From contig CAVPQY010000003.1 of the NCBI GenBank assembly GCA_963707695.1, positions 124,001 through 188,000 of the forward strand: a stretch of 64,000 bases of DNA, read 5' to 3'. The notes under the pieces are model-generated. The model searched no databases and was not told where the DNA came from. It worked only from the letters and a program-made list of their open reading frames with translations. Numbering within the stretch: the first letter of the stretch is position 1; each line of letters starts with the position of its first letter. This document shows positions 30,504-39,777 of this stretch, piece after piece. Source of the stretch: JAOPZW01 sp963707695. Its GTDB lineage: Bacteria > Actinomycetota > Thermoleophilia > Solirubrobacterales > Solirubrobacteraceae. A program made the position numbers and the translations under genes.

Positions 30504-31982
30504 GTGACCAGCTCCACCCCGCGCCACCGCGCCCTGATCGCCGCCCTCGCGGCGATCGGCGTGAGTGCGCTCGCCGCCGGGACGGCCTCCGCCGCCACGG
30601 TGTCGGCGAACGTCGTCTACACGACGCATCCGGACAAGCGCGCGTGCGACGCCCTCGTGGCGCCCGGCGAGCCCGCGCTCCCGCCCTGTCACCTCGTCGT
30701 GCAGAACACCGACGGCGCCGGGGCGCAGATCACCAGCGGCGGCGCGAACGACGTCGACCCGTCCTGGTCCCCGGACGGCACGAAGATCGCCTTCGCGCGC
30801 AACAGCGGCAGCGGCTTCGACATCTACACGGTGAACGCGAACGGCTCGGGGCTGCAGCAGCTCACGGCCTCCAACGGCCGCGACGACCGCTACCCGACGT
30901 GGTCGACCGACGGCACCCGCCTGGCCTACAGCGGCTACGCCGGCGCCACGGGCGGCAAGCAGATCCTGACGATGCCTTCGGCGGGCGGCGCGAGCACGGC
31001 CATCCCCGGCAGCGGCGGCGGCGACCAGCCCGCGTTCAACCCGGACGGCACCCGGGTCGCGTACACCGCCCCGGAGATCGCCGCGGGCTCGCTGACCCCC
31101 AACGACGAGATCTTCGTCTCCGACCTCAACGGCGCGAACCGCCGCAACCTCACGAACAACGCCGGGACCTCCGATCGCTACCCGGCCTGGGACCCGAGCG
31201 GCAGCCGCATCGCCTTCCGGCGCTTCACCCCGCCGCCGGCCCCGGTGTCGCAGCGCCAGCTGTTCACGATCGACTGCGCCGACAACGGCTGCCGGGGCGG
31301 CGCGCCCGGCATCACCGACCTCTCGCCGCAGCTGGGCGACGGCCGGGCGGCGTCCTGGTCGCCCGACGCGAAGTACCTGACGTACGTCCGATACCCGACC
31401 AGCGGCGGGGGCGAGATCTTCATCGGCTCGCTCGACGGGACGACGCTGCGCCCGACCCAGATCACGAGCAACGCGGTCAACGACGACGAGCCGCACTGGG
31501 CCAACGTCCCGGTGACGAGCTCGCCGGTCCCCGTCTCGAGCGGCGGCACCATGCCGACGAACACGACGGTCACGCCGGCCTCGAAGCCCGCGGGCGGCAC
31601 GATCACCGTCGGCGGCGGCACGGTCAACGGGCGCCGGGCGCTCGGCCTGAGCCTGCTCGTGCCCCGGCAGACGCTCAAGCGCCACAAGACGCTGCGCGCC
31701 TACGTCCGCTGCTCCCGCACCTGCACGGTGAGCGGCGGCGCCAAGGCCAAGGTCCGCACCGGGAAGAAGGCCAAGACCGTGCGGCTCTACAAGGTCCGCA
31801 AGAAGGCCCGTGCGAACCGGCGCACCCGCATCACGATCCGCATCCCGGCCAAGGCGCTGCGCTCCGTGCGCGGCACGCTCAAGCGGCACCGCAAGGTCGT
31901 CATCACCCTCAGCCTCTCGGCGCGTACGGCCGCCGGCGAGTTCACGCCCGCCGCGACGAGCCGGCTGACGCTGAGGCGCTGA
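30504..31982 (+). CDS. Secreted TolB-like beta-propeller protein with basic C-terminal domain
   Basis: 492 aa from GTG 30504 with an upstream aaggaaagga ribosome site. Signal peptide (ALAAGTASAATVS). WD40/TolB repeats with the PSWSPDGTKIAFAR motif recurring (PTWSTDGTRLAYSG, PAFNPDGTRVAYTA, PAWDPSGSRIAFRR, ASWSPDAKYLTYVR). Residues 370-492 form a separate very basic beta domain with a two-cysteine loop (VRCSRTCTVSG) and KAKVRTGKKAKTVRLYK. A similar basic domain recurs at the end of the PKD protein at 43588. Scaffold or binding role; no catalytic residues seen. Confidence 0.87.
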   Translation: MTSSTPRHRALIAALAAIGVSALAAGTASAATVSANVVYTTHPDKRACDALVAPGEPALPPCHLVVQNTDGAGAQITSGGANDVDPSWSPDGTKIAFARNSGSGFDIYTVNANGSGLQQLTASNGRDDRYPTWSTDGTRLAYSGYAGATGGKQILTMPSAGGASTAIPGSGGGDQPAFNPDGTRVAYTAPEIAAGSLTPNDEIFVSDLNGANRRNLTNNAGTSDRYPAWDPSGSRIAFRRFTPPPAPVSQRQLFTIDCADNGCRGGAPGITDLSPQLGDGRAASWSPDAKYLTYVRYPTSGGGEIFIGSLDGTTLRPTQITSNAVNDDEPHWANVPVTSSPVPVSSGGTMPTNTTVTPASKPAGGTITVGGGTVNGRRALGLSLLVPRQTLKRHKTLRAYVRCSRTCTVSGGAKAKVRTGKKAKTVRLYKVRKKARANRRTRITIRIPAKALRSVRGTLKRHRKVVITLSLSARTAAGEFTPAATSRLTLRR

Positions 31983-32076
31983 CGGGCCGCGTGGGGACCC
32001 CCCACCGCGCGGCCGGGCAGCCGGGCCGGGGAGGAGCACCGGAACCGCTCCGAGCCGGCCAGGGCACCCACGGCGC

Positions 32077-32107
32077 ACCGGACCGGGCCACGATGGCCTG
32101 GTCCGGT
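32077..32107 (+). terminator. Hairpin terminator after the TolB-like gene
   Basis: A 13-bp stem (accggaccgggcc / ggcctggtccggt, one G-U pair in RNA) with a 5-base loop, 95 bases after the stop. An imperfect hairpin also follows the stop directly (about 31985-32012). The rest of the 244-base gap to 32226 shows no gene. Confidence 0.75.
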
Positions 32108-32226
32108 CGTCGTTGACGCGAGCGCCGCTCGGCTGGGGCGGGCGGGGCGCGGGAGGAGCTCTCAGTCACGCGCCGAAGGACGACATTGACGCTGAAGGCC
32201 CGCGGGTACCGTGCCGATGAGGACCT

Positions 32227-32907
32227 GTGCCCCGCTTCGGCCCCCGCATGACGACGCCACCGGCCCCGTACCCGCCCGTCGAGCCCGAGGGCCCGTTCCT
32301 CGTCGAGGCGCCGCCGTCCCCGCAGGCGGCCGTGCTGCTCGACCGGCTCGTGGATCCCGACGCCGGCACCCGCGAGCGCGCCGCGCGGGCCCTGGGCGAG
32401 CTCCGCGAGCCGGCGGCGATCGACGCCGTCGTGGCCGCGGCCCTCCGCGAGCCCGGCCGGCTGGGCCTGGTGTGGGCGCTCACCCAGTTCGCCGACGCGC
32501 GCGTCGTCCCGCCGCTCGTGCGGGCGCTGCGCGCCCCGCAGGAGACCGTGCGGGCGCTGGCGGCCGGCAAGCTCGGCGACGTCGGCGAGGCCTCCGCGGG
32601 CCGCGCGGTGACGCTGGCCGCCGCGGTGGCGCCGCTCGTCGCGGCGCTGCGGTCCGAGCGCTCCGAGGCCGTGCGCGAGCAGGTCGCCCGCGCGCTCGGC
32701 CTCACCGGCGACCCGGCCGCGGTCGACCCGCTCCTGGCCGCCCTGCAGCACGACCGCGGGCCCCACGTGCGCGAGGCCGCCGCCGAGGCCCTCGGTCGCC
32801 TCGGCGACGCCCGGGCGGCCACCGCGCTGGCCATCGCGCGCGACGACGGTCACATCGCGGTGCGCCGCGCCGCGCAGGCCGCCCTGGCGCGGCTCGGCCG
32901 CCGCTAG
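32227..32907 (+). CDS. HEAT-repeat protein
   Basis: 226 aa from GTG 32227, preceded by gagg; ATG 32248 is an alternative start. After a Pro-rich N-terminus, five or so HEAT/PBS-lyase-type helical repeats are clear (RERAARALGELREPAAID, VRALAAGKLGDVGEA, VREQVARALGLTGDPAAVD, VREAAAEALGRLGDARAA, VRRAAQAALARLG). Such repeats form a protein-binding solenoid; no catalytic feature. No signal peptide, so cytosolic. The partner is not evident from context. Confidence 0.9.
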   Translation: MPRFGPRMTTPPAPYPPVEPEGPFLVEAPPSPQAAVLLDRLVDPDAGTRERAARALGELREPAAIDAVVAAALREPGRLGLVWALTQFADARVVPPLVRALRAPQETVRALAAGKLGDVGEASAGRAVTLAAAVAPLVAALRSERSEAVREQVARALGLTGDPAAVDPLLAALQHDRGPHVREAAAEALGRLGDARAATALAIARDDGHIAVRRAAQAALARLGRR

Positions 32908-33007
32908 TCCTACCCTGGCCGCCCGGACCACGGCGGGACCGCACCCGCAAGCCGGCCGCCCGCCGCCCCGTACTCCCCGTGCGGCCTGGCGGGCCGTCCC
33001 TCCGCCC

Positions 33008-34408
33008 ATGCGCCTCCTCCCCGGCAAGGTCGCCCTCACGCTCCTCGTCCTCGTCCTGCTCGGCCTGACTGCCGCCGCCCTCCTGCGGGGGCCGGATCGC
33101 GAGGAGCCGAGCCGCCTGACCCTCGCACGGCCGGCGCCTGCCTACGGCACCGGCGCGCCGGGCTCCGAGCGGCGGCCCGTCGTCGTCCGCGTCGGAGCAG
33201 GGACCGACGGCCGGAGCCGCCTGCGCGTCGGCATCACCCACACGCAGATCAGCCTCGAGCCCGACGGCGACCCGGCGGCCCTCGCCCGTGCCCGGGCCGC
33301 CCTGCGGCCGGTCGCGGCGCTGCAGAACCAGCACCTCTACGGCTGGGGCGCGCGCAACCCGGAGCCGTCGCCGGGCGTCTTCGACTGGCGGTCGCTCGAC
33401 CGTCGCGTCGAGGTCATGCGCCGGCTCGGCACGACGCCGGTGATCACGCTCTGCTGCGCGCCGGACTGGATGACCCGGCTGGGGACGCCCACGAGCCACT
33501 ACCCCCTCCTCCCGCCGACCGAGGCCCACGTCCGGGACTTCGCCGACCTGGCGGCGCGGGTCGCCCGGCGCTACCCCGACGTCCGCCGCTTCGTCGTGTG
33601 GAACGAGATGAAGGGCCTCTGGGACCCGCAGGCCCGCGCGTGGGACGTCCAGCGCTACACCCGGCTCTACAACGCCGTCCACGACGCGCTGAAGGCCGTC
33701 GACCCCGGGATCCTCGTGGGCGGCCCCTACCTCAACGTCCGCGGCACGGGCTCGCGCAGCCTCGGGCGCCACGGCCACCAGACGGCCGATCCGCTGCTGC
33801 GGGCCGACCGCGCGGTGCTGCGCTCCTGGCTCGCCCACAGCCACGGCGCCGACTTCGTGGCGATCGACCGCAACGTCACGCCGGTGCACGATCCCAACCA
33901 CTACTCGCGCTTCGAGCAGCTCCAGCTCGCCCGGTGGTTCGGGGAGGTCGCGCGCGAGGTCCGCGGGATGACCCGCCTGCCGGTGTGGTGGACCGAGGGC
34001 CACATGGACCCCGAGCGCGGGGCGGGCTTCCGCGCGGCGGCCACGGCGACGATGCTCCTCGAGCAGGTCCGCGGCGGCGCCGCGGCCAGCCTGCTCTGGG
34101 GCCCGCAGGCGGTCGCGGGCCGCAGCGGCCGCGTCAACGCCTTCAGCCTGGTCTCGGACCCGTCGCGGCCCGGCGGCGGGCGGCCGGAGCCGCCCCTGCG
34201 CGCCGCCCGGCTCGTGGCCCGGACCTTCCCGCCCGGCACGCCCCTGCGGCCGGTCCGGGCCTCGGCGCCGCTCGTGGAGGCCCTGGCCTCCCCCCGGGCC
34301 ACGATGCTCGTCAACCTGCGGGCCCGGACGACCTGGGTCCAGGTCGGCGGCCGGGCCCTCCAGCTGGCGCCGTACGCGGTCTCGGTGACGAAATCTTCAC
34401 ACCCGTAA
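33008..34408 (+). CDS. PslG/GH39-like glycoside hydrolase
   Basis: 466 aa. N-terminal signal anchor (8-26), then a TIM-barrel glycosidase domain. The acid/base is Glu200 in RFVVWNEMKG and the probable nucleophile is Glu330 in LPVWWTEGH, the pattern of clan GH-A members such as GH39. Secreted GH39 enzymes such as PslG are encoded in exopolysaccharide operons and trim or release the polymer. It opens the glycan locus that runs to 46.5 kb, which supports that role. The last 100 residues form a beta domain with GRALQLAPYAVSV. Confidence 0.83.
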   Translation: MRLLPGKVALTLLVLVLLGLTAAALLRGPDREEPSRLTLARPAPAYGTGAPGSERRPVVVRVGAGTDGRSRLRVGITHTQISLEPDGDPAALARARAALRPVAALQNQHLYGWGARNPEPSPGVFDWRSLDRRVEVMRRLGTTPVITLCCAPDWMTRLGTPTSHYPLLPPTEAHVRDFADLAARVARRYPDVRRFVVWNEMKGLWDPQARAWDVQRYTRLYNAVHDALKAVDPGILVGGPYLNVRGTGSRSLGRHGHQTADPLLRADRAVLRSWLAHSHGADFVAIDRNVTPVHDPNHYSRFEQLQLARWFGEVAREVRGMTRLPVWWTEGHMDPERGAGFRAAATATMLLEQVRGGAAASLLWGPQAVAGRSGRVNAFSLVSDPSRPGGGRPEPPLRAARLVARTFPPGTPLRPVRASAPLVEALASPRATMLVNLRARTTWVQVGGRALQLAPYAVSVTKSSHP

Positions 34409-34498
34409 GAACGGGCGGCGACGGGCCGTAGAGAGGGGGCAAGTCGACCGACCGGCCCCGCCCGCATGAGGCGTGGCGCCGCCGCAAGCGAGGAGAAG

Positions 34499-35416
34499 AT
34501 GGACCGTCACACGGACCACCGGGGGGGCATCTCCGGCACCATCACGGATGAGAGCGCAGAGCTGATCGACGATCGGGTCCTGCGTCCGGCTGGCCCGCGT
34601 CTCGCGGCCGCCGGCAACGGACCGCTCCGGAACCGCCCGGTGCGGGAGACGGTCAGCCTCGTCATCCCGACCATGAACGAGGCCCGCAACATCGCCTGGG
34701 TCCTCCGGCTCCTGCCGGACTGGATCGACGAGGTCGTGCTGGTCGACAAGTCGACCGACGGCACCGTCGACGTCGCCCGGGCCGTGCGCCCGGACATCGT
34801 CGTCGTCCACGAGGAGCGCCCCGGCAAGGGCGCCGCGCTCCGGCGCGGCTTCCGCGAGGCCCGCGGCGACTTCGTGATGATGATCGACGCCGACGGCAGC
34901 ATGGACCCGGCCGAGATCCGTCGCTACATGGAGCGCCTGGCCGAGGGCTACGACCTCGTCAAGGGCTCGCGCTTCCTGGACGGCGGGGGCTCGGAGGACA
35001 TCAGCCACATCCGCCAGGCCGGCAACCGCGCCCTCCTGACGCTGGCGAACATCCTCTACGGCCGCCGCTTCAGCGAGCTCTGCTACGGGATGATGGCGTT
35101 CCGCGCCGAGCGGCTGGACGACATGGACCTGCGCTCCGACGGCTTCGAGATCGAGACCGAGATGGTCGTGCGGTCCTGCCGCGCCGGCCTGCGCATCGCC
35201 GAGGTGCCGAGCTTCGAGCTCCCGCGCCGCTACGGCGAGTCGAACCTGAGCGCCTGGCGCGACGGGCGCCGCGTCCTGAAGACCATGCTCGCCGAGCGCG
35301 TCGGGATCCGCCCGCGCAAGCGGCAGCACGAGGAGCCCGTCCTGGCCGAGCTGGCCGTGGCCGAGCTCGCCGTCGGCGGGGTCGCGACCGCGGAGGTCAC
35401 CGCTTCGACGTCCTGA
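34499..35416 (+). CDS. Family-2 glycosyltransferase (polyprenyl-phosphate sugar synthase type)
   Basis: 305 aa from ATG 34499, chosen for its gaggag site; an upstream ATG at 34466 lacks one. GT-A fold: SLVIPTMNEARNIAWVLRLL, VVLVDKSTDGT, DxD motif in MMIDADGSMDP, and DLVKGSRFLDGGGS, which resembles dolichol/polyprenyl-phosphate mannose synthases. It lacks membrane helices. It would charge a lipid carrier or add a sugar to a lipid-linked repeat unit. The C-terminal 40 residues are a repetitive Ala/Val/Glu tail. Confidence 0.9.
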   Translation: MDRHTDHRGGISGTITDESAELIDDRVLRPAGPRLAAAGNGPLRNRPVRETVSLVIPTMNEARNIAWVLRLLPDWIDEVVLVDKSTDGTVDVARAVRPDIVVVHEERPGKGAALRRGFREARGDFVMMIDADGSMDPAEIRRYMERLAEGYDLVKGSRFLDGGGSEDISHIRQAGNRALLTLANILYGRRFSELCYGMMAFRAERLDDMDLRSDGFEIETEMVVRSCRAGLRIAEVPSFELPRRYGESNLSAWRDGRRVLKTMLAERVGIRPRKRQHEEPVLAELAVAELAVGGVATAEVTASTS

Positions 35417-35513
35417 CGTCCTGTCCGGACGCGATGGGGCGTCGGGCGGCCCGGTGGCAGGACCCGGCCGCTGAGGCCGCCCGACCGCCCACCCCGACCA
35501 CCTCTCCTCTCCA

Positions 35514-36521
35514 ATGGCTCAGACCATCACCACATCGCACGCAGCACCGGCGCCCGTCCAGACGGGCGCCGTGCACGCCAAGGACGTCTCCGTCGTCGTG
35601 TGCGCCTACACCGACGAGCGCTGGGACGACCTCCTGGCGGCCGTCGCCTCGCTGCGGTCGCAGACCGCGGTCCCGGGCGAGATCATCGTCGTCATCGACC
35701 ACAACGACGACCTGCACGCCCGCCTGAGCGCCACGGCGCCCGAGGGCGTCCTCGCGATCACCAACGTCGAGCAGCGCGGCCTGTCCGGCGCGCGCAACAG
35801 CGGCCTGGCCGTCGCCGCGGGGTCCGTGGTCGCGTTCCTCGACGACGACGCCGTGGCGGAGCCGGACTGGCTCGAGCGCATGCTGAGCGCCTACGACGAC
35901 CCGGCCGTGATCGCGGTCGGCGGCCCGGCCGAGCCGGCCTGGGACGGCGGACGCCCCCCGTCCTTCCCGGACGAGTTCAACTGGGTCGTGGGCTGCACCT
36001 ACCGCGGCCTGCCCACGACGACCGCGCCGGTGCGCAACCCGGTCGGCGCCAACATGTCCTTCCGCCGCGAGGTCTTCGAGGCCGTCGGCGCCTTCACGCA
36101 CGGCATCGGCCGCGTCGGCAAGCGCCCCGTCGGCTGCGAGGAGACGGAGTTCTGCATCCGTGCGCAGACCCGCTTCCCCGAGGGCGTCATCCTCTACGAG
36201 CCGACCGCGCGGGTCCGCCACCGCGTCCCCGCGGCGCGCGCCGACTGGGCCTACTTCCGCGCCCGCTGCTACGCCGAGGGCCTCTCGAAGGCGCTCGTGA
36301 CGCAGGTCGCCGGCCGTGGTCCCGCCCTGGCCTCCGAGCGCACCTACACGATGCGGACCCTGCCCGCGGGCGTGCTCCGGGGCGTCCGCGACGGCCTGCG
36401 CGGCGACGTCGCCGGCCTCTCGCGGGCCGCCCACATCGTCGCCGGCCTCGTCCTGACCGCCTCCGGCTACGCCGCCGGGACCGCGGCCGGGCGCTTCAAC
36501 CGCATCGAGGCGCCGCGGTGA
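35514..36521 (+). CDS. Family-2 glycosyltransferase
   Basis: 335 aa from ATG 35514. GT-A fold with VSVVVCAYTDERWDDLLAAV, EIIVVIDHNDDL, RGLSGARNSGLAVA, the DxD-type FLDDDAVAEPDWLE, and the acceptor-site GCEETEFCIRAQ. A hydrophobic C-terminal segment (IVAGLVLTASGYAAGTAAG) may anchor it to the membrane. First gene of a chain of genes overlapping by 1-4 bases through about 43.5 kb. Donor and acceptor sugars unknown. Confidence 0.9.
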   Translation: MAQTITTSHAAPAPVQTGAVHAKDVSVVVCAYTDERWDDLLAAVASLRSQTAVPGEIIVVIDHNDDLHARLSATAPEGVLAITNVEQRGLSGARNSGLAVAAGSVVAFLDDDAVAEPDWLERMLSAYDDPAVIAVGGPAEPAWDGGRPPSFPDEFNWVVGCTYRGLPTTTAPVRNPVGANMSFRREVFEAVGAFTHGIGRVGKRPVGCEETEFCIRAQTRFPEGVILYEPTARVRHRVPAARADWAYFRARCYAEGLSKALVTQVAGRGPALASERTYTMRTLPAGVLRGVRDGLRGDVAGLSRAAHIVAGLVLTASGYAAGTAAGRFNRIEAPR

Positions 36522-37589
36522 GCCGCGCCGACTTCGACCTCCACGGCCTCGTCCGGATGTCCGTGCAAGGCCCCGCCGCCCCGCAGCTGCGCGACATGTT
36601 CGCCGGCTTCCTCGTCGACGAGGTCGCCGATCCCAACCTGACCGTCGACGACCGCCTCGTCGAGACCCCCGGCGCGGCCCTGGCCGACGACGGCGACCGC
36701 TTCACCGCGACGACGATGCACCTCGAGGGCCCCGAAGGTCCAGGTGGAACGCGAGGGCGACGCCTTCCGGGTCCACGGCGCCGGCGAGCTGCTGACGACG
36801 GTCCTGCCCCTCGTCGACCGCGTCGCGGTCCGGGGCGGCGCGGCCATGGTCCACGCCGCGACGGTCGAGCACGAGGGCCACGGCGTCCTCCTGGCCGGCA
36901 CCGGCGGCGCGGGCAAGACGAGCACCGTCGCGAAGCTCGTCCAGGGCGGCGACACGCGCCCGATGGGCGACGACTGGGCCTTCCTGGCGGGCGACGGGCG
37001 CCTGCTCGGGTTCGCCAAGCCGCTGCTCGTCCGGCCCCACCACCGCGGCCTGTACCCCCACCTCTTCAAGCCCGGCACGAAGAAGAAGCCGATGATCCCG
37101 CCGGCGCTGGCCGGCCCGATGGGCCGCCTGGCCACGGCGGTGCACCCGACGATCGTCCGCTATCCCCGCGCGGCGCGCGTCCTCCGGCGCTGGTCGCCCG
37201 AGCACCTGATGGTGGGGCTCCAGGACGCCTTCCCGCAGACGCCCGTCGCGACCGAGGCCCCGCTGGCCGCGGCGATCTTCGTCGAGCGCGTGGAGCAGGA
37301 GCTCGTGACCGCCGAGCAGGTCGACGCGTCCTGGATGGCCGCCCGGCTGCTGGGGAACTTCCACGACGAGCTGCCGCGCTTCTCCAAGGTGCTGCTGGAC
37401 AAGCTCTGCGCGACCGGGCTCGACGCCCAGCACGAGCTCTTCGGCGAGAAGGAGCGGCTCCTCGCGCAGGGGCTCGAGCACGCCTCCTGCACGCTCCTGC
37501 GCGTCCCTGCGACCCTGTTGGCAGACGAGGCCTCCGACGTGATCTCCGCGCACGTGCGCGCGGCGGTCCCGGCCGGGGTGCCCGCGTGA
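36518..37589 (+). pseudogene. HPr-kinase-like P-loop protein, one frameshift
   Basis: About 356 aa when joined. From GTG 36518 (overlaps the previous stop) one frame runs to MHLEGP; one extra C in the cccc at 36730-36733 shifts to the frame reading KVQVEREGDAFRVHG. The rest holds GGAAMVHAATVEHEGHGVLLAGTGGAGK (split: catalytic-type His, then Walker A GTGGAGKTST) and a Walker-B-like PMGDDWAFL. This matches the HprK-like Ser kinase superfamily without the N-terminal HprK domain. No PTS genes are nearby, so the target is not HPr; a role in glycan synthesis or its regulation is inferred from location. Confidence 0.78.
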
Positions 37590-38428
37590 TGGACAACCCC
37601 GACGGAGAGCAGACCCTCCCGATGCCTGCAGCCCTGGACGTCTCGGTCGTCATCCCGGTGCGCAACGCCGAGGGCCTGCTCGAGGAGTGCCTGGCGTCCG
37701 TGGCCGCGTCCGGGCCGGCCGAGGTCATCGTCGTCGACGGCATGTCCACCGACGGCACGCTCGACATCGCCCGCCGTCACGGCGCGACGATCCTCTCCGA
37801 CGAGGGCAAGGGCCTGCCCTACGCGCGCCTGCTGGGCACGCAGCACGCCCGGACACGGCGCGTGCTGCTGCTCGACGCCGACGTCATCCTGCCCGAGGGC
37901 TCGCTGGCCGCGCTGCTGGCCGAGTTCGAGGAGGGCGGCTACGCCGCCCTGCAGGCAGGCCAGAACAGCGTCGGCGGCCCGGGCTACTGGGGCCAGGCGC
38001 TCGCGTACCACCACCGCACGGGCCGCAGCAAGAACTGGTTCGGGCTCGTGTGCACCATCTTCGAGCGCGACGTCCTGCTCGAGCACGGCTTCGACGCCTC
38101 GTTCCTGTCGGGCGAGGACATCGAGCTCCGCTGGCGCCTGCAGCAGCACGGCTCGCGCATCGGCGTCTCGCAGCGCACGGTCGTCACCCACCGCTTCGGC
38201 GACGGCTTCGGCTTCGCCGTCGACCAGTGGCTCATGGACGGCAAGGGCCTCATCCGCATGGTCGCCAAGCACCGCCTGCGCGGCCTGCCGCTGCTCGTCC
38301 TCCCCCTGGCGGGCGCCGTCCGCGGGATCCTGCTCGCGCTCGCGAAGCGCCAGCCCCGCTGGGTGCCCTACTTCCTCTGCTACGGCGTGGGCAACTACGT
38401 CGGGATGCTGAAGGCCCGCGGCGCGTGA
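37589..38428 (+). CDS. Family-2 glycosyltransferase
   Basis: 279 aa from ATG 37589, whose A is the last base of the previous stop. GT-A fold: VSVVIPVRNAEGLLEECL, VIVVDGMSTDGT, LLLDADVILPEGSL (DxD), FLSGEDIELRWRLQ. The C-terminal part (RGLPLLVLPLAGAVRGILLAL) is a hydrophobic membrane-associated segment. Third GT2 of the locus; the three differ clearly, so each probably adds a different residue. Confidence 0.9.
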   Translation: MDNPDGEQTLPMPAALDVSVVIPVRNAEGLLEECLASVAASGPAEVIVVDGMSTDGTLDIARRHGATILSDEGKGLPYARLLGTQHARTRRVLLLDADVILPEGSLAALLAEFEEGGYAALQAGQNSVGGPGYWGQALAYHHRTGRSKNWFGLVCTIFERDVLLEHGFDASFLSGEDIELRWRLQQHGSRIGVSQRTVVTHRFGDGFGFAVDQWLMDGKGLIRMVAKHRLRGLPLLVLPLAGAVRGILLALAKRQPRWVPYFLCYGVGNYVGMLKARGA

Positions 38429-39777
38429 GCCGCCCGGCCTCGGCAGCCGCGCTGTTGCGCGACGTCCGCTGGCCCACCACGGCCCGGCGTGCGCGCGCCG
38501 GCGCCCGCACCCTCCCGATGGCGCAGAACTCCGTCGCCCTCATCCTCGCGAAGGTCGCGACGATGGGCCTGGGGTTCCTGTTCTGGCTCGTCGCCGCGCG
38601 GCTCTTCGCCCCCGCCGACGTCGGCCTGGCCTCGGGCGCCGTCTCGGCGATGATGCTCATCACCCAGCTCGCCCTCTTCGGGGTGGGCTCGGCCGTCATC
38701 TCGCTCTACCCGGCCCGCAAGGACGACCCGTCGGGGCTGCTCGACGGCGCGCTGACGATCGTCAGCGGCGCCGCGCTCGTGGGCGCGGCGATCTTCCTCG
38801 TCCTCGCCGCGACCGTCCTGCAGAACCTCCAGGTCGTCGCCGAGCAGCCGCTCTTCGCGATCGGCTTCGCGCTCATGTGCGTCCTGGGGACGGCGGGCAT
38901 CGTCCTCGACCAGACCTCGACGGTCCTGCGCCGCGGCGACCAGGTCCTCGTCCGCGGCGTCCTCAACGGCCTCGTCTCGCTCATCGGCCTGCCGCTCGTC
39001 CTGCTCCTGCCGAGCGGCCAGCAGGCCCAGGCCATCTTCGACGTCTGGGTCTTCGGCGCGGTGGTCATGTGCGCCTGGGCCGCCGTGCAGCTGCGCCGCA
39101 CGGTCGCCGGCTACCGCCCCCGGGCGCGCACGGCCGGGATGTCGCGCGAGCTCATGACGGTCGGGCTGCCCAACCACCTGCTGACCCTGGCCGACCGCGC
39201 GCCCGCGCTGCTGCTGCCGGTCCTCATCACCGAGCTCCTCTCGCCGACCCAGAACGCCTACTGGTACGCGGTCTGGATGATGGCCTGGGTCGTCTTCATC
39301 ATCCCCGTCCAGGTCGGCATGACGCTCTTCGCCGAGGCCTCGCACGGCTCCAAGCCGCTGGGCGTGCTCGTCCGCCAGGGCGTCAAGCACGCGCTCGTGC
39401 TCGGCGTCGGCGCCGCCGTCGTCCTCGAGCTCGCGGCGCCGCTGGCCCTGTCGGTCCTCGGCCACCGCTACGCCGACGCCGGCACGGCCCCGCTCCGGAT
39501 CCTGCTCATCTCGCTCGTGCCGATGACCTTCGTGCAGGCCTACTACGTCGTCGGCCGCGCGCGCCGGCGCCTGACCGAGGCCACGATCGCGGCGACCGTG
39601 ACGGGCGTGGCCGGCGTGACGGCCGCGGCGTTGGCCGGACAGGCGTACGGTCTGGAGGGCGTCGCCATCGCCTGGGTGGTCGTGCAGCTCCTGGCCGGGG
39701 GCTGGGCGGCGGCACGGCTGGCCGTCATCGCCCGCGCCGGCGGCGTGTCCGCCACGACCACCGCGTCGCTCCCATGA
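38425..39777 (+). CDS. Wzx-like polysaccharide flippase (MATE/MVF-type)
   Basis: 450 aa from GTG 38425 (GTGA overlap). About twelve to fourteen hydrophobic helices, starting FLFWLVAARLFAPADVGLASG, the phrase typical of O-antigen and teichoic-acid exporters (MOP superfamily). It would flip a lipid-linked oligosaccharide across the membrane. Followed by the large membrane protein with an ATGA overlap, fitting a Wzx/Wzy-type assembly system. Confidence 0.9.
   Translation: MSRPASAAALLRDVRWPTTARRARAGARTLPMAQNSVALILAKVATMGLGFLFWLVAARLFAPADVGLASGAVSAMMLITQLALFGVGSAVISLYPARKDDPSGLLDGALTIVSGAALVGAAIFLVLAATVLQNLQVVAEQPLFAIGFALMCVLGTAGIVLDQTSTVLRRGDQVLVRGVLNGLVSLIGLPLVLLLPSGQQAQAIFDVWVFGAVVMCAWAAVQLRRTVAGYRPRARTAGMSRELMTVGLPNHLLTLADRAPALLLPVLITELLSPTQNAYWYAVWMMAWVVFIIPVQVGMTLFAEASHGSKPLGVLVRQGVKHALVLGVGAAVVLELAAPLALSVLGHRYADAGTAPLRILLISLVPMTFVQAYYVVGRARRRLTEATIAATVTGVAGVTAAALAGQAYGLEGVAIAWVVVQLLAGGWAAARLAVIARAGGVSATTTASLP

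Noticed and set aside
34466..34498. Upstream ATG for the first GT2 gene
   Set aside because: No ribosome site, while ATG 34499 has gaggag at good spacing; the extra 11 residues match nothing in the family.
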